A stretch of 64,000 nt of DNA, taken from positions 4,301,501-4,365,500 of the forward strand of contig NZ_AP024488.1 of assembly GCF_021654575.1 (NCBI RefSeq). The letters run 5' to 3'. Below, one piece after another: positions 35,107 through 44,422 of the stretch (position 1 is the stretch's first letter; each line of letters begins with the position of its first letter). Below the pieces are notes generated by a model that did no database searches, was not told the DNA's origin, and saw only the letters and a program-made list of their open reading frames with translations. The stretch comes from Desulfoluna limicola (GTDB taxonomy: Bacteria > Desulfobacterota > Desulfobacteria > Desulfobacterales > Desulfolunaceae). The position numbers and the translations under genes were made by a program.

Positions 35107-35954
35107 TGAGCCCTGAAACGGACAGAAATGCCCAGCCGAGCCCCTCGGATGCGCTTTTCATCTACTACCTTGAGGGGGTGATCCACCCGGCCACCCCCAT
35201 TGACCACGGGGACTTTCTCGGCAACTGGGTTGAGGAACACTCCACCTTTCTCTTCTTTGGCAGTCCGGCGGACGACACCGTGAAGGGCTTGTGCCTCAGC
35301 ATGCCCCACCTCACCTTCATCGATCGCTATGATATGGATTACGAGCAATGGCAGGGAGGGGATGCCGAGCCTTTCTCGGCCGGACAACTCACCGTCATCC
35401 CCTATCGCAGGGGATCCGCTCCCGAGGGAAACCCCGGACCGCGTGAGATTTTTCTGGACGCAGGGGTGGTTTTCGGGAACGGGGCACACCCCACCACAAG
35501 CTGCTGCCTGACCCTTCTGGCTGAGATCGGGCCACGGCTTGCCGGAAAAACGGTACTGGACCTGGGAACAGGGACCGGACTTCTCGCCCTGGGGGCAGCC
35601 CGACTGGGAGCCCCGCGGGTCCTTGCCGTGGATTTGAACCACCTGGCTGTGAGCACCACCCTCACCAATGCCAGGATGAACAAGTTAGACCGCCAAATCC
35701 TGGCGGTTCAGGGGCGAGCTGAAGAGATGGTGCACGCAGCAGCAGATCTTGTCGTGGCCAACATTCACTACGACATCATGAAACAGCTTGTTGTATCCGA
35801 AGGATTTCTGAGAAAAAACGAGGCGATTCTCTCAGGCCTTATGACCAGTGAAGCCCGAAAGATCGAAAAGAGGCTGACATTGAACGGCTTTGTTGTGGCC
35901 AGCCACCGTTCACCGGATGGTATCTGGCACACGTTTCATGTAAACAGGGGGTAA
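35103..35954 (+). CDS. Ribosomal protein L11 methyltransferase (PrmA)-like protein
   Basis: A 283-residue class I methyltransferase. The SAM site is VLDLGTGTGLLALGAARLG, preceded by LDAGVVFGNGAHPTT, which matches the PrmA segment (D-P-G-x-A-F-G-T-G-x-H-x-T). VVANIHYDIM replaces the usual NILA motif. The N-terminal third differs from E. coli PrmA, so L11 may not be the substrate. It overlaps the His-rich gene by four bases upstream and the histidine kinase gene by 19 bp at its 3' end (convergent). Confidence 0.78.
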   Translation: MMSPETDRNAQPSPSDALFIYYLEGVIHPATPIDHGDFLGNWVEEHSTFLFFGSPADDTVKGLCLSMPHLTFIDRYDMDYEQWQGGDAEPFSAGQLTVIPYRRGSAPEGNPGPREIFLDAGVVFGNGAHPTTSCCLTLLAEIGPRLAGKTVLDLGTGTGLLALGAARLGAPRVLAVDLNHLAVSTTLTNARMNKLDRQILAVQGRAEEMVHAAADLVVANIHYDIMKQLVVSEGFLRKNEAILSGLMTSEARKIEKRLTLNGFVVASHRSPDGIWHTFHVNRG

Positions 35955-37621
35955 TAGAGATCGCCTTCGTCGCGATCCGCAGACTCACTCTTCTGCTCGG
36001 CTGGAATCTCAAAAAAGAGCCGGGTGCCGTCCCCCGGCTTTGATTCGATGCGAACCTGACCTTTAATCAGGCGAACCCGGTTTTCCATGCCCTTGAGCCC
36101 CATCCTTTTTTCCCGAGCCACCTCATCCATCCGCCGCGCCACATGGAAGCCTCTGCCATTGTCATCAATACGTAAAATCACGTGGGGATGGGCCGCCACA
36201 AGCCGAATGGTCACCGCCTTAGCCTCGGCGTGTTTCCGCACATTATTCAGGGCCTCCTGGATAATGCGTTGAATATGGTGCTTGTGCTCCTTGTCGAGGT
36301 GAACGTTGTGCATCCCGGCCGTATAAAAATCCACGCGGATGTCAAAGCGCTGACTGAACTCCTCACAGTAATTATAGATGGCATCCACAAGATTCATTTT
36401 TTCTGTATTGGGGGGCTGCAGCTCGTAGGCCATCTCGCGGACAGTGTTGATGGAACTCTGGAGAATCTGGGAAAACCCGGTGACGGTGCCCTCAAACTCC
36501 TGGGGCGATCGTTGTGCCACATCCACAAGGGTGTCGCAGCTGATCTTCAACGTCGCCAATTCCTGGGCCACGTTGTCATGGAGGTCGTAGGCAATACGCT
36601 GGCGTTCCCCCTCCTGGGCCATCACAAGCTCCCGGGTAAGGTTCCGGATACTGATCTCAGCCTCTTTCAGGGGCGTGATGTCATGGGAGTAAAAGGCCAC
36701 CTGCTCGACATGTCCACGGGCATCAAAAACGGGGTAAATCACATTTGAGAGAATAAGGCCGTTGTTGTCGTCATCAAATCGGATGGGGTGACCGTTTCGA
36801 ACGACCTCCGTCACCTGTTTCCGGCGGAAACGCGCCAGGGAGGGGGGGAAAAAATCATAGAAAATGTGTCCCTTTGCATGGTTCTGGCTGACCTTCAGGC
36901 GCCGGGCAAAGGAGAGATTGATGGCGAGAATTTTTCCGTGGGTATCCATGAGAACTGCTGAGTCGGTGGTGGCATTAAGAAGGGCCGAGGCCAGGGCCTC
37001 CCTTTTCCTGAGTTCCATGTTGAGGTCCACCTGCCGCATGGCGCTGATAAAAAGCCCACCCACGGTCTTAAGAAGCCGTGCCATCAACTCTTCGGGCCAG
37101 AGGTACTCCTCCTCATGACCACCAAAAAGACAGATGCCACCCTCTTTGCCATCCCGACTGCTGAGGTAGAGCCCCACCATGGCTCGAAAACCATGGGAAG
37201 CCATCCACTGTCTCTGCTGGGTGTCGAGACCGGCCACGTCCACCTTCCGGCTCACGATCATGAGCTTCTGCCGGCGCATGCGTGGAAGAAAGGCAGAAAA
37301 TGCCTTGGGGGTGACGGCCTCAAAGCTCTCCCCCTGATCCTCTTCCGAGATCCACTCAAAAAAAAGAGCGTACTCCGAGTGCTCCGGTCGCCCCAAAAAC
37401 GCGATGCTGCGCTTGGCGCCGGCAAACTGGGCCACCCGTTTCAACGCTTTTCGAATCACATCTCCGGTCCACCCCCCTGACACATCCAGAAAGTCGGAGG
37501 AGACCGCGGCAATCATTCGGTCCAACTCTCTTCTGTCTTCAAGCTCCTCCTGAAGCTTTGCATTGTCTGCAACGATATCGGCCAAAGCCTCACTCGTCGG
37601 CAATTGAATCACTTCCGTCAT
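35936..37621 (-). CDS. GAF-PAS sensor histidine kinase of the NarX/DegS (HisKA_3) type
   Basis: A 561-residue soluble kinase without membrane helices: a GAF-like N-terminal region (about 40-205), a PAS domain (about 220-335, ALLNATTDSAVLMDTHGKIL), a HisKA_3 dimerisation helix with ERQRIAYDLHDNVAQELA, and a HATPase (IIQEALNNVRKHAEA, RIDDNGRGF). The acceptor is the His of DLHD. No response regulator is adjacent, so it is an orphan. The gene converges on, and overlaps by 19 bp, the methyltransferase gene. Confidence 0.92.
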   Translation of the reverse strand: MTEVIQLPTSEALADIVADNAKLQEELEDRRELDRMIAAVSSDFLDVSGGWTGDVIRKALKRVAQFAGAKRSIAFLGRPEHSEYALFFEWISEEDQGESFEAVTPKAFSAFLPRMRRQKLMIVSRKVDVAGLDTQQRQWMASHGFRAMVGLYLSSRDGKEGGICLFGGHEEEYLWPEELMARLLKTVGGLFISAMRQVDLNMELRKREALASALLNATTDSAVLMDTHGKILAINLSFARRLKVSQNHAKGHIFYDFFPPSLARFRRKQVTEVVRNGHPIRFDDDNNGLILSNVIYPVFDARGHVEQVAFYSHDITPLKEAEISIRNLTRELVMAQEGERQRIAYDLHDNVAQELATLKISCDTLVDVAQRSPQEFEGTVTGFSQILQSSINTVREMAYELQPPNTEKMNLVDAIYNYCEEFSQRFDIRVDFYTAGMHNVHLDKEHKHHIQRIIQEALNNVRKHAEAKAVTIRLVAAHPHVILRIDDNGRGFHVARRMDEVAREKRMGLKGMENRVRLIKGQVRIESKPGDGTRLFFEIPAEQKSESADRDEGDLYYPLFT

Positions 37622-37883
37622 GGTTTCCTCCAGCTCGTGTCATTGAGTGTCAGGGGTCCATCGGAAAAAGAGGATACAACACGCCCACAACCCTTCGTTA
37701 AGGTTTCATTTAAAATCTATAAAAGCGGATACACATCAGAAACAGGGATACCCATACACGCGTTATATGACAGGTATCGTCAGGCCTTCCCGGGGGGAGG
37801 GGAAGAGTAAGCAGACGGCTTGTTCTGAGTAAGACTCGGTTTGAGGAGACGAAATAATCGCCTGAGGTCAGCTAGGTTTTTCA

Positions 37884-37912
37884 GAAATAGTACAGGTTGA
37901 AAAATAAGTCAA
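37884..37912 (-). promoter_or_regulatory. Possible promoter of the histidine kinase gene
   Basis: On the minus strand TTGACT (37912-37907), 17 bp, TATTTC (37889-37884). The leader would be long, about 255 nt. Confidence 0.35.
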
Positions 37913-37962
37913 CATAGTATCCACGCAAAAAATAATGTTAACACACTGATTCAAATACAAAT

Positions 37963-37990
37963 GGGGCCTTCAGTTTACACTGAAGGCCCC
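37963..37990 (-). terminator. Terminator after hisD
   Basis: A perfect 11-bp stem GGGGCCTTCAG / CTGAAGGCCCC with a 6-nt loop, 50 bp beyond the hisD stop and followed on the minus strand by a T-rich stretch. Confidence 0.75.
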
Positions 37991-38042
37991 ACGCATTTTC
38001 ACAGAGACCCCGAGAGTCACACCCATTCTTTACTGCATAAAA

Positions 38043-39341
38043 TCAGGAAAGCCTGACCTTCACGGACCGGGCATGGGCGCTGAGCCCCTCGGTTTCCGCA
38101 AGGAGCATCACCGCTTCGGCCTCTTTATGAAAGGCCTCTTCAGAGTAGCAAATCAGGCTGCTCTTTTTCGTGAAATTCTCCACGGAAAGAGCCGAGGAGA
38201 ATCGCGCGGTACCGGCGGTGGGGAGCACGTGGTTGGGACCCGCCACATAATCGCCCATGGGTTCGGGGGTGAAGTGGCCCATAAAGACTGCGCCGGCGTT
38301 CCGGATCATCCCCACCACCTCAAATGGAGCTTTAACCAGAAGCTCAAGGTGTTCGGGCGCCAGGCGGTTGGCAAGCTCACAGGCGGACTCGATGGAGTCG
38401 GTCACCATGATGGCCCCGTAATCACGAATGGATGCCTCTGCAATCTCTTTTCGCGGCAGATCGCCAAGCTGACGCGCCACCTCGGCCTTGACCTTTTCAG
38501 CCAACCCAGCGTCGGTGGTCACAAAAATCGAGGATGCAAGAGGATCGTGCTCGGCCTGGGAGAGAAGATCCGCAGCCGCCCAGACCGGATTGGCGCTTTC
38601 GTCGGCAATGGCAAGAATCTCACTGGGGCCTGCGATCATGTCAATCCCCACGGTACCGGAAACCAGTTTCTTGGCCAGGGTCACATAGATGTTTCCGGGC
38701 CCTACGATGACATCCACCTTTCCCACGCTCTCGGTGCCGTAGGCCAACGCTGCCACAGCCCAGGCACTGCCCGCCTTGTACACCACGTCCACGCCGGTGC
38801 GCCGTGCGGCAGCCAGAAGGTGCTTGTTCACGGATCCGTCAGCCATGGGTGGGGTGACCATGGCAATATGCTTGACCCCTGCGATTTTGGCCGGAATCGC
38901 TCCCATCAACACAGAGGAGACCAGGGGGGTCATCCCGCCGGTTGCACCGGGAACGTAAACGCCGGCGGCATCCACAGGGTTCACCATCTGGCCCAGCGTC
39001 ACCCCTTTTCTGGGCATGTCGATCCAGGAATTCTCCAGCTGCTTCCGGTGAAACGATTCCACCTGCGCCACAGCAAGATCAAGAGCCGCCATAAATTCCT
39101 CGTCCACCGCGGCCACAGCCGCATCGATCTCCGCTTCGGTTACAACGAGCTGATCAAGGGTCATCTCCGGGGCGTCAAAGCGACGGATGTAATGCAAGAG
39201 GGCCTCATCACCGTCCTTGCGGACCGCCTCGATAATATCGATAACGCCCTTTTCATCGTCCGCCGTGTATCCCAACCCCCGATCCGTAATATAACGAACC
39301 TTGGCTTCAGCCTCTTCCGAAGGGTATTTGAAAATTTCCAT
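38043..39341 (-). CDS. hisD: Histidinol dehydrogenase
   Basis: A 432-residue enzyme that oxidises L-histidinol to histidine in two NAD-dependent steps. Characteristic segments are YVPGATGGMTPLVSSVLMGAIPA, split here into YVPGATGG and TPLVSSVLM, VDVIVGPGNIYVTLAKK, GPSEILAIADESA and RLAPEHLELL. GGAGAC precedes the ATG. No other biosynthetic his gene is in the window apart from the possible histidinol phosphatase at 11.1 kb, so the pathway genes are dispersed. Confidence 0.97.
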   Translation of the reverse strand: MEIFKYPSEEAEAKVRYITDRGLGYTADDEKGVIDIIEAVRKDGDEALLHYIRRFDAPEMTLDQLVVTEAEIDAAVAAVDEEFMAALDLAVAQVESFHRKQLENSWIDMPRKGVTLGQMVNPVDAAGVYVPGATGGMTPLVSSVLMGAIPAKIAGVKHIAMVTPPMADGSVNKHLLAAARRTGVDVVYKAGSAWAVAALAYGTESVGKVDVIVGPGNIYVTLAKKLVSGTVGIDMIAGPSEILAIADESANPVWAAADLLSQAEHDPLASSIFVTTDAGLAEKVKAEVARQLGDLPRKEIAEASIRDYGAIMVTDSIESACELANRLAPEHLELLVKAPFEVVGMIRNAGAVFMGHFTPEPMGDYVAGPNHVLPTAGTARFSSALSVENFTKKSSLICYSEEAFHKEAEAVMLLAETEGLSAHARSVKVRLS

Positions 39342-39943
39342 GATCTTTTGTCTCCATGCCCGCCTGAGGGCAGGCTATCTCTGTATAAACCCGGTAACCA
39401 AAAGGACGCTGAAGCGTCTTCCGGCCCCGCCTGATGCATCAAAAAACCCTCGCACAACAGGTGGGGACCAACGCGACGGAAGCTTATCTGAGCATCTGCC
39501 GCGTAAGTTATCGTGTGAAGTCAGTGGCGGCTACCTAAACGCATGAACACAGAGCCAGCCTTGGCATGACCCATCCCACGCGCACCCGCCATATAAAAAT
39601 ACATGTGTTAAAAACCAGTACCGAAACGTGTCTTGAACATAAAGCTGTCGTAAAAAGGTTTGCATTATACCCGGAGGCCACCTCTCTGTAAACCAGCTTT
39701 CCCCCTGTATACACGGAATATCCCGACAAATGGCAGCGCCCCCCTTTACCACTGGCGCATAGGAAGAATAATTCACCCGGCAAAACAAAGGCGGGCCAGG
39801 CGTTGAAGGAGGAGAAAGCTGAGCCAGGAGAGAAGGAACAAAGCGGTACTTACAAGCCACGTTCGAGTTGACTTTGCCCGCACGGGTCACGAAGCGCCCT
39901 TCGAGCTACACGAAGTCGGTTTAGAAACCTCGGCCGTTGTTCA
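39342..39943. other. Intergenic region without recognisable gene
   Basis: Short frames such as 39531-39890 (minus) have no family resemblance and unusual composition. A small hairpin GCCCGCCTGAGGGCAGGC lies near 39359-39376, just upstream of hisD. Confidence 0.5.
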
Positions 39944-40042
39944 TGGGGGCAGCCCGTCAGCGAATGTGATCGACCTGAGGAACGAAGGTCGGGAGCATTC
40001 GCAACCTGGGGTCCAGGGGGTCACCCCCTGGCCGCCGGAGGC
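39944..40042. repeat. Modular palindromic element, copy 11
   Basis: GGGCAGCCCGTCA, hairpin GCGAATG..CGACC / GGTCG..CATTCGC with loop TGAGGAACGAA (39960-40002), CCAGGGGG-TCA-CCCCCTGG (40013-40031), end CCGCCGGAGGC. It lies 5 bp from the glycosyltransferase stop. Confidence 0.85.
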
Positions 40043-40047
40043 ATACT

Positions 40048-41523
40048 TCACTCAGACGCCCCTCTGCCCACCCCGCTTTCACGGGCAAGGATGGCCCCGG
40101 TGAGCATGTACCCGGCGGGCACAGCCATGGCCAGGGGAACCGCATAAAAGGCGAGGGTATCCAGCACGAAGAGAAGAGGCGGGGCAGTGACTGCCACCAG
40201 GGCAAACGCCACAAGCGCCCTGCCGAACGTGGCACCATCCGCCAATCCCTTCCTCCGCTGTCCCCCGGTCTTCAACTCACCATACTTCGGTGTCCGGTGA
40301 AACACACCATGCCGGGTAAAAAGCCCTTCCATCGCAGAAAGGGCAAGGAAAGGGGCCACCCCGATGCACACCAGGGGAAGCATGGGAACGTACCTCAACA
40401 GATGCCGGGACCGACGCTCCATCAGGGCGTAGACCGTATAATAGAACACAATGGCCCCACAGCTCCCGGAAAGAGCTGCCACACCAGGAATCCAGGCCAG
40501 AGCTGAGGCGCGGGTGCCATGCACCATCAATGCCGGCCAGAGGGTGACGGTTGCCAGCGCTCCTGCCAGCCAACCCAGTCCCCCCAGAAGATGAAAGCTC
40601 GCCTCCACTTTCACCCGCCAGGCAAGGGGGGATCGAAGCAGCGTGGGAAGAGTCTTCACCGCCGTCTGGACCGATCCTTTCGTCCAACGCTCCTGCTGGG
40701 CGATAAAATCGGTCAGGGTGGGCGGAAGCTCAGAAGGGGCGACACACGCTCCATGGTAGACAAGTCGCCACCCGACCATCTGGGCGCGATAACTTAAGTC
40801 CAGATCCTCGGTAAGGGTATCCGCCGTCCACCCCCCGGCCCCGACAATCGCCTCTTTTCGCCACACCCCTGCGGTGCCGTTAAAATTAAAAAACCGCCCC
40901 GATGCATACCGGGTCCCGTGCTCAATATCGAAATGCGAGGATAGGGTCAGGGCCTGCACCCCCGTGACCAGAGAGTCACGATCATTCAAAAAACCCCACC
41001 GGGCCTGGACCATCCCCACCTCCGAGGATGAAAAACGGGGCATGGTCTGCAAAAGAAAATCGGTGGGGGGAATAAAATCGGCATCAAAAATAGCAACAAA
41101 GCTCCCCCTGGCCTTCTCCAGTCCCTCGGCCAAGGCTCCCGCCTTGAATCCATCCCGGGTACTGCGCCGCAACACACACGCATCAAACCCCGCGGCCTGA
41201 AGCCTCGCCACGCCTTCATCCACCGCACTCCGGGTGCCGTCTGTGGAGTCATCCAGAACTTGAATCTCCAGACACGCCTTCGGCCAGGAGAGCTCCCCCA
41301 CCGCCGCAAGAAGTCGCGAGGCCACCGCCTCTTCGTTGTAGAGAGGAAGCTGAACCGTAACCAGGGGCAAGGAATCCGGAAGTTCTGCCGCTGGCGGCTG
41401 CTCACGACGACGCAACCCCACCCATAAACGCAGAAGAACCAGCCGATGAACACCGTAAAGGGCCACCAGAATCACCGAAACCAGATGAATCGCATAAACC
41501 GCAGAAAAGAGAGTGATGTCCAT
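40048..41523 (-). CDS. Membrane-bound family 2 glycosyltransferase (cellulose synthase-like)
   Basis: 491 residues from the ATG at 41523 (a TTG at 41535 is in frame). One N-terminal helix, then a GT-A domain: VTVQLPLYNEEAVASRLL, LDDSTDGT, FDADFIPP (metal DxD), TEDLDLSYRAQMVGW (catalytic base) and QQERWTKG (the QxxRW acceptor motif), followed by at least four C-terminal helices. This is the processive GT2 layout of glucan/mannan synthases. It probably elongates an exported or envelope polysaccharide. The GT87-like gene lies upstream on the same strand. Confidence 0.9.
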   Translation of the reverse strand: MDITLFSAVYAIHLVSVILVALYGVHRLVLLRLWVGLRRREQPPAAELPDSLPLVTVQLPLYNEEAVASRLLAAVGELSWPKACLEIQVLDDSTDGTRSAVDEGVARLQAAGFDACVLRRSTRDGFKAGALAEGLEKARGSFVAIFDADFIPPTDFLLQTMPRFSSSEVGMVQARWGFLNDRDSLVTGVQALTLSSHFDIEHGTRYASGRFFNFNGTAGVWRKEAIVGAGGWTADTLTEDLDLSYRAQMVGWRLVYHGACVAPSELPPTLTDFIAQQERWTKGSVQTAVKTLPTLLRSPLAWRVKVEASFHLLGGLGWLAGALATVTLWPALMVHGTRASALAWIPGVAALSGSCGAIVFYYTVYALMERRSRHLLRYVPMLPLVCIGVAPFLALSAMEGLFTRHGVFHRTPKYGELKTGGQRRKGLADGATFGRALVAFALVAVTAPPLLFVLDTLAFYAVPLAMAVPAGYMLTGAILARESGVGRGASE

Positions 41524-41572
41524 GAAAGATACCAATCGTTAATGGGTTCTATGAGAAAACTGCGAAAAACAA

Positions 41573-41827
41573 GCCTCCGGCGGCAAGGTGTGCCACCTTG
41601 AAAGCAGGTTGCCTCCGGCGGGTTGCTTTTTGAAATGAGCCCCGAAAACTTTCCGGTGGTAGCTCCCTTTTCCCTCAGCCCCAGCGGGGCTGAGGGAAAA
41701 GGGAGCTACAGACTCGCTGAGCCCAAACTATATGGTTTGCCAACATCGGCGAAACAATCGAAACTGCACTCAAAACCTGTTTGTCAAACTTTTCAAAAGT
41801 TTGGCTCCCGGCAGGGCCGCCGGAGGC
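41573..41827. repeat. Modular palindromic element, copy 12, with a perfect 24-bp hairpin
   Basis: Read on the minus strand: inverted end, CAAACTTTT-G-AAAAGTTTG, ACAAACAGG, linker with CATATAG, hairpin arms GTAGCTCCCTTTTCCCTC plus AGCCCC (41659-41709 as a whole, 3-nt loop), CCGGAAAGTTTTCGGGGC, AAAAAGCAACCCGCCGGAGGC, then AAGGTG-GCA-CACCTT and a second end. The left part encodes the last 18 residues of the GT87-like protein. Confidence 0.9.
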
Positions 41828-43098
41828 TCTTTAGGGCAAAAAAGGGCCATCAGCGGAATGGCAAAAACCCAAAACGGTGTCCAGGTTCCTTCCAACCACA
41901 CCCCATGGGCGAAAAAATCTATTAAAACCACGTAGCCCAAAAGAGGCGTCAGGGTGAGCAAAAACGGTGCAAGAAGCTTCCCGTTGAATGTATCTCCCAT
42001 CAAAGGCAGGAACATCGCCAGATAGAGTCCGTACCAGGGGTGGAGGGTTGGCGTGGCCAACAGCCAGAAGAAAGCCGCCCACCCCAGGGCATGAAAATGG
42101 GACATTTTTGTTCGCCACTGCCGCCAAAGCAGCGCCCCAGCCCCGCCACAGAAGAGAAGGGCCATGACCAGGCGAGCCACAAGGTTCATCCCGGTGAGAT
42201 CGCGAATCGTGCGGAAAAGAAACCCGGAGAACTCCCAGGTGGTGCCATACAAGACGAGGGTCTCCACGCCGTTGCCCATCTGTGGCAGGTAAGGGCCCAC
42301 AAGCAGTGTAGATGCCACAGCCCCGCCCGCCGCAAACCACCCCGCCCGTCGTCTTGAGGCAAGAAGAAAAAAGGGACCGAAAATCACCGGAATCAACTTC
42401 ACCCAAAGGGCCACGGCAAACAAAGCCCCAGCCATGATGGCCTCCCGCCGCCCCTTTCTCACCACCAGAAGCCCCGCAGCCAGAAGAAAGGGAAGGGCCA
42501 GGGCATCGGTATGCCCGGACCACGCGATCTCCCACACCACCATGGGGTTCCACGCGTACAAAATCACCCCATGGCGCGGCAGCCCCATCCGCGGAAGATA
42601 CAAAAGAAGCAACCCAACCACCGCCATGTCGGCCAGGACAAGCAGGGCCTTCATCCCCGTCATGCCCAGGGGAGCTGCCAACTTGAAAAAAAGCTGAGCC
42701 GCCGGAGGGTAAAGGGTCACAAGGCTCGGATGGTTGACCTTTGTCGCGAGGTCCGACACAATGGGATCCGTGGTCTCGTAGGCTTCAGGCGAAACGGCGT
42801 AAGGGCTGTCCCCGGCCTGTTGAACCATTCCGTCAAAGAGATATCGGTGGATATCATCAGAAAGAAAGGGCGGGGAAAAAAGAAAGGGGCCCCTTAATAG
42901 CAGCGCCACGACCACGACGGTTCCCACGGTCAGGGACGCTCTCCCCGCGCCTGCCAATCGATACCCGGCATACACCAGCGCCCCCTGCACACAGGCAGCA
43001 ACCACGAGCAGAGCCATTCCGAATGGCTGGCGGCAAAAAGGCAGAACCATCCAGGAGACAAGACAGATGCAGAAAGGAAGAGCGTATCTCATAACCAT
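41770..43098 (-). CDS. GT87-like membrane glycosyltransferase (polyprenol-phosphate mannosyltransferase type)
   Basis: 442 residues from the ATG at 43098. There are about ten to twelve hydrophobic segments; the first periplasmic loop has FLSDDIHRYLFDG with the paired Asp of GT-C enzymes, and a later loop has YPPAAQLFF. GT87 members use polyprenol-phosphate sugars at the outer face of the inner membrane. The final 18 residues, PPAALPGAKLLKSLTNRF, are encoded by the intergenic repeat, so the native C-terminus has been replaced. The 5' end overlaps the divergent rhodanese gene by about 30 bp. Confidence 0.8.
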   Translation of the reverse strand: MVMRYALPFCICLVSWMVLPFCRQPFGMALLVVAACVQGALVYAGYRLAGAGRASLTVGTVVVVALLLRGPFLFSPPFLSDDIHRYLFDGMVQQAGDSPYAVSPEAYETTDPIVSDLATKVNHPSLVTLYPPAAQLFFKLAAPLGMTGMKALLVLADMAVVGLLLLYLPRMGLPRHGVILYAWNPMVVWEIAWSGHTDALALPFLLAAGLLVVRKGRREAIMAGALFAVALWVKLIPVIFGPFFLLASRRRAGWFAAGGAVASTLLVGPYLPQMGNGVETLVLYGTTWEFSGFLFRTIRDLTGMNLVARLVMALLFCGGAGALLWRQWRTKMSHFHALGWAAFFWLLATPTLHPWYGLYLAMFLPLMGDTFNGKLLAPFLLTLTPLLGYVVLIDFFAHGVWLEGTWTPFWVFAIPLMALFCPKEPPAALPGAKLLKSLTNRF

Positions 43099-43903
43099 TC
43101 TCTGGTTGGTAATCATCGTGTGTTTTATTGGATTGCCTGCAGAAGCCGTGGAGCGGATCACTCCTGAAAAGCTGGTGACCATGAAAGGAAAGGCCGTCAC
43201 CCTGGATGCCCGCCCCAAAAAAGTGTGGGCCAAAGGCCACATCCCGGGAGCCATCTCCTTCAGCTGGGAAGAGTATACAAAAATAGATGAGCAAAAGATA
43301 CCTTACAGAACCCTCCCCCCCCAAGAGATGGCCAGAGTTTTAGGGCGACTCGGCATTCATGAATCAGACATCATTGTCATCACCGGCGATGCCGATTCGT
43401 CATGGGGCGGCGAGGGCTGGATCGCCTGGACCCTCCAATGGGTAGGGCATCAGGGCCCGGTCTACCTCTTAAGCGGCGGTGTTCCCGGCTGGGAAAACGC
43501 AGGCACCCTTATTACAAAAAAAAGCGCCCCCCGCCCCCAAACTCATTACACCCCCCGACCCAACCCCGACACATTCATGTCGGCCACCACCCTTAAGGAA
43601 AACCAGGCCTCCTTTACCCTTATCGACACCCGCTCCTTCCGCGAATGGATCACCGGCCATATCCCCGGTGCCATTCACATCCCATGGAAGAACATGATCG
43701 ATAAAAAATCCCGAACCCCCATCTCCCCCGAAGAGATGAAGGCTCTCCTCATCAAGAAAAAGGTGCCCCTGAACAAACCCGTCGTCTACTACTGCACCGG
43801 CGGCGTCCGCTCCGGCTGGACCTGGATGGCCCACGACATGGCCAACTTACCACCCTCATTCAATCTGGAAGGCGGCTACGAAGAGTGGAAACGGCTGGAA
43901 TAA
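43067..43903 (+). CDS. Exported tandem rhodanese-like protein
   Basis: A 278-residue protein with a signal peptide (1-26, AYLITILWLVIIVCFIGLP then AEA). Two rhodanese domains follow: the first (about 30-145) has no active-site cysteine (ITGDADSSWGGEG), while the second (about 165-278) ends in YYCTGGVRSG with the catalytic Cys. It would be a periplasmic sulfur-transfer or sulfur-binding protein. CAGGAGA lies upstream of the ATG. Its start codon lies inside the 5' end of the divergent GT87-like gene, so both messages overlap there. Confidence 0.87.
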   Translation: MQKGRAYLITILWLVIIVCFIGLPAEAVERITPEKLVTMKGKAVTLDARPKKVWAKGHIPGAISFSWEEYTKIDEQKIPYRTLPPQEMARVLGRLGIHESDIIVITGDADSSWGGEGWIAWTLQWVGHQGPVYLLSGGVPGWENAGTLITKKSAPRPQTHYTPRPNPDTFMSATTLKENQASFTLIDTRSFREWITGHIPGAIHIPWKNMIDKKSRTPISPEEMKALLIKKKVPLNKPVVYYCTGGVRSGWTWMAHDMANLPPSFNLEGGYEEWKRLE

Positions 43904-43917
43904 ACGGTAAAAAGCAT

Positions 43918-44015
43918 GCCTCCGGCGGCGAGGTGAGCCACCTCGAGAGCGGGTTGCGAATGCTCCCGCCCCTCGTTCCTCGGGTCGATCACATTCGCTG
44001 ACGGGCTACGCCCGT
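43918..44015. repeat. Modular palindromic element, copy 13
   Basis: GCCTCCGGCGG, stem GAGGTG-AGC-CACCTC, GAGCGGGTT, hairpin with loop CTCGTTCCTCG (43956-43997), ACGGGC-TAC-GCCCGT (44001-44015). Confidence 0.82.
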
Positions 44016-44314
44016 GATAAATTCCAGCTGAAGCATATTATATTCCCCATCCTCACTCTCGGCAGTATGGAGACCTAAGAGCACTTAGGACTCCACGAAA
44101 AAAAGCTACGCATCGGAAAAACATGTCGGCTGTTTCTTCGTATTCTTCGGGGTTGAGACAGAATAACGACACGCACACCGCATTCGCCAAGGAGTTTTAA
44201 TGCCCCAACTCTTCACTGCCGAAGCCCCATTGATTAAACCGGTTCCGTTGAATGATGACACCACACCCAAAGATGTTTGGAACTTGCGGCAACACTTGAA
44301 TAATCTTAAGCATT

Positions 44315-44422
44315 GGAGGCGGGCGCAGCCCGCGGCGAACGCCATTGCGATTTGCCCTGAGGAACGAAGGGCGAAGCGCGATGGCAACCCGCTTTCGAGG
44401 TGGCTCACCTCGCCTCCGGAGG
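44315..44422. repeat. Modular palindromic element, copy 14
   Basis: GCGGGC-GCA-GCCCGC (44319-44333), then a 17-bp-arm hairpin beginning GCCATTGCG and ending CGCGATGGC with loop TGAGGAACGAA (44341-44385; the three mismatches include two G-T wobbles), AACCCGCTTTCGAGGTGGC, TCACCTCGCCTCCGGAGG. Confidence 0.82.

Noticed and set aside
39531..39890. 119-aa minus-strand ORF in the gap after hisD
   Set aside because: Cys/Trp/Phe-rich composition typical of non-coding translation, no Shine-Dalgarno and no resemblance to known proteins.
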